64,000 bases of DNA from Oreohelix idahoensis (taxonomy: Eukaryota > Mollusca > Gastropoda > Stylommatophora > Oreohelicidae): the NCBI GenBank assembly GCA_024509875.1, contig JAMPIV010000305.1, positions 1,155,001 to 1,219,000 of the forward strand. Reading direction: 5' to 3'. The translations under genes and the position numbers were made by a program. Shown here one piece after another: positions 63,095 through 64,000 of this stretch (position 1 is its first letter; each line of letters starts with the position of its first letter). Under the pieces are notes generated by a model, which was given only the letters and a program-made list of their open reading frames with translations, ran no database searches and had not been told where the DNA came from.

Positions 63095-63155
63095 TACCAC
63101 AAATGGTCTTGTAGCCTCGTACCACAAATTGTCTTGCAGACTCTTACCACAAACT
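63095..63155. repeat. 25-bp tandem repeat, 2.5 units
   Basis: TACCACAAA recurs at 63095, 63120 and 63145 within TCGTACCACAAATNGTCTTG units. Confidence 0.85.
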
Positions 63156-63569
63156 TTAGAAGAAATAAAAGGAACAAACGCCCCTGCTGAGTCTTTGTTT
63201 TTCTGATATTAATCAGGCGCCTTTCCCGCTGTCCGTCCACCTCGTTTTGTCTCTCAGAAATTGTATCCTCCCTGATTATGCATTATAACTTCGGGAATAA
63301 GTTGAGAAATCACAATTAAATTTTTAAGTTAATTTAATGGAAAAAAAAAGTGTGGCTGGTCAGCGGCGAGTGTAATGTCTTGTGTCTGGATGAACATGTT
63401 TAAAGTTCACATATAAACTCAAAAATGATAATATACATATTTGCTCATGCAGATGTAATCATCCCTCACTCCTCGCTCCTTTCGGAGTCTGGGGTTACCT
63501 CTGCTTTTGGTTCCCTGTGAGAACTATCACGAAGCAATCACCAGCGCTTGCTGTGGTGGTTTATGAATA
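63156..63569. other. no gene seen
   Basis: Left flank of the Tigger-like element. No motif recognised. Confidence 0.4.
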
Positions 63570-64000
63570 CAGTCATGCGCCGCTTAACGTCCACGATACG
63601 TTCTGTGAAATAGGACGTTATGCGATTTGGACGTTGTACGAACACCATACTTTATACTTAGCAAAGTTATATGGGATACTGTAGTGTACCTGTATTGACT
63701 AAATAGCCAAGATGCTGTACACATACAGTACTGTATTTCAGTTAATGTACTGTATCTGGCAAGGTAATACTGTCCATATTAAACATTTGCTGGGGCAAAT
63801 AACCTTCCTCTACAATTAGTTTATCTAGGGTTTCGACAAAATCTTCTGCTGCCTTAGCATCAGTATTAGCAGACTCACCACTCACTTTCTCATTATGCAG
63901 CGAAAAACGTTGTTTGAAGCGCTTGAACCACCCAGAACTAGCACTAAACTAGATATTGTAGTCTGGTCCTGCTTTTTCTTTGAGCATTTCGAACAAGCTT
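63570..64000 (-). mobile_element. Tigger/pogo-like transposon, deleted, cut by window end
   Basis: CAGTCATGCGCCGCTTAACG begins after a TA at 63568-63569. It has the appearance of a Tigger terminus with internal CGTTATGCGATTT copies. Coding similarity starts only 200 bp inside and is the N-terminal part of a transposase, so the catalytic region that should lie between is missing. The element continues beyond 64000. Confidence 0.78.
63772..63999 (-). pseudogene. Tigger/jerky-like transposase fragment
   Basis: On the minus strand: a stop at 63949-63951, then FSASSGWFKRFKQRFSLHN, KVSGESANTDAKAAEDF and GYLPQQMFNMD. This is the CENP-B-type DNA-binding region and the start of the linker to the DDE domain in Tigger/jerky proteins. 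The DDE domain itself is absent. The frame is broken by the stop and the deletion. Confidence 0.82.

Overview
This is a eukaryotic, animal-type genomic window made almost entirely of transposable elements and simple repeats. I could support no host gene, rRNA gene or functional tRNA gene. The AT-rich background, long (TA)n and (GATA)n arrays, tRNA-derived SINEs, RTE-type LINEs and Tc1, Tigger and hAT fragments suggest an invertebrate. A lophotrochozoan such as a gastropod mollusc is my best guess, but that rests on general resemblance only.

Layout. (1) 211-18857: LTR retrotransposon A, minus strand, decayed, with a 264-bp SINE in its 5' LTR. A second, nearly intact LTR retrotransposon C (7274-16703, plus strand) is nested in that LTR with a perfect 5-bp target duplication. 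(2) 18858-21811: SINE copies and a large GATA array. (3) 21817-31216: LTR retrotransposon B, plus strand, complete, with 2.3-kb LTRs, a retrovirus-like tRNA-Pro primer site and a 5-bp target duplication. (4) 31318-35369: a tRNA-SINE, an intact RTE-type LINE of 987 codons, an AT microsatellite and a small inverted-repeat element inside it. (5) 35381-48020: mostly unassigned DNA with LINE remnants, one of them split into two opposed halves, and a 51-bp-arm inverted repeat enclosing a tRNA-SINE. (6) 48021-54582: LTR retrotransposon D, related to A, internally deleted so that integrase is fused to the LTR edge, followed by a GC-rich insert (54583-55230). (7) 55231-64000: SINE, a Tc1-family transposon with a premature stop, LINE and hAT fragments, and a deleted Tigger/pogo element running off the right end.

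The main biological point is that all the LTR elements whose order can be read (A, B and C; D retains integrase tail, RT, RNase H) encode integrase upstream of reverse transcriptase, although their proteins are Ty3/gypsy-like. This is the unusual order of the Gmr1 group. Two organisations coexist: C has one fused gag-pol frame with no CCHC knuckle. B (and decayed A) has gag-protease and pol as separate, tightly abutting frames, a CCHC knuckle and very long LTRs. Capsid regions of both types resemble the SCAN fold region, which fits the published idea that SCAN derives from a Gmr1-type gag.

The elements act as independent parasites, not as a cooperative locus. Near-identical LTR pairs in B and C indicate recent insertion, and nesting gives the order: A first, then C and the SINE.
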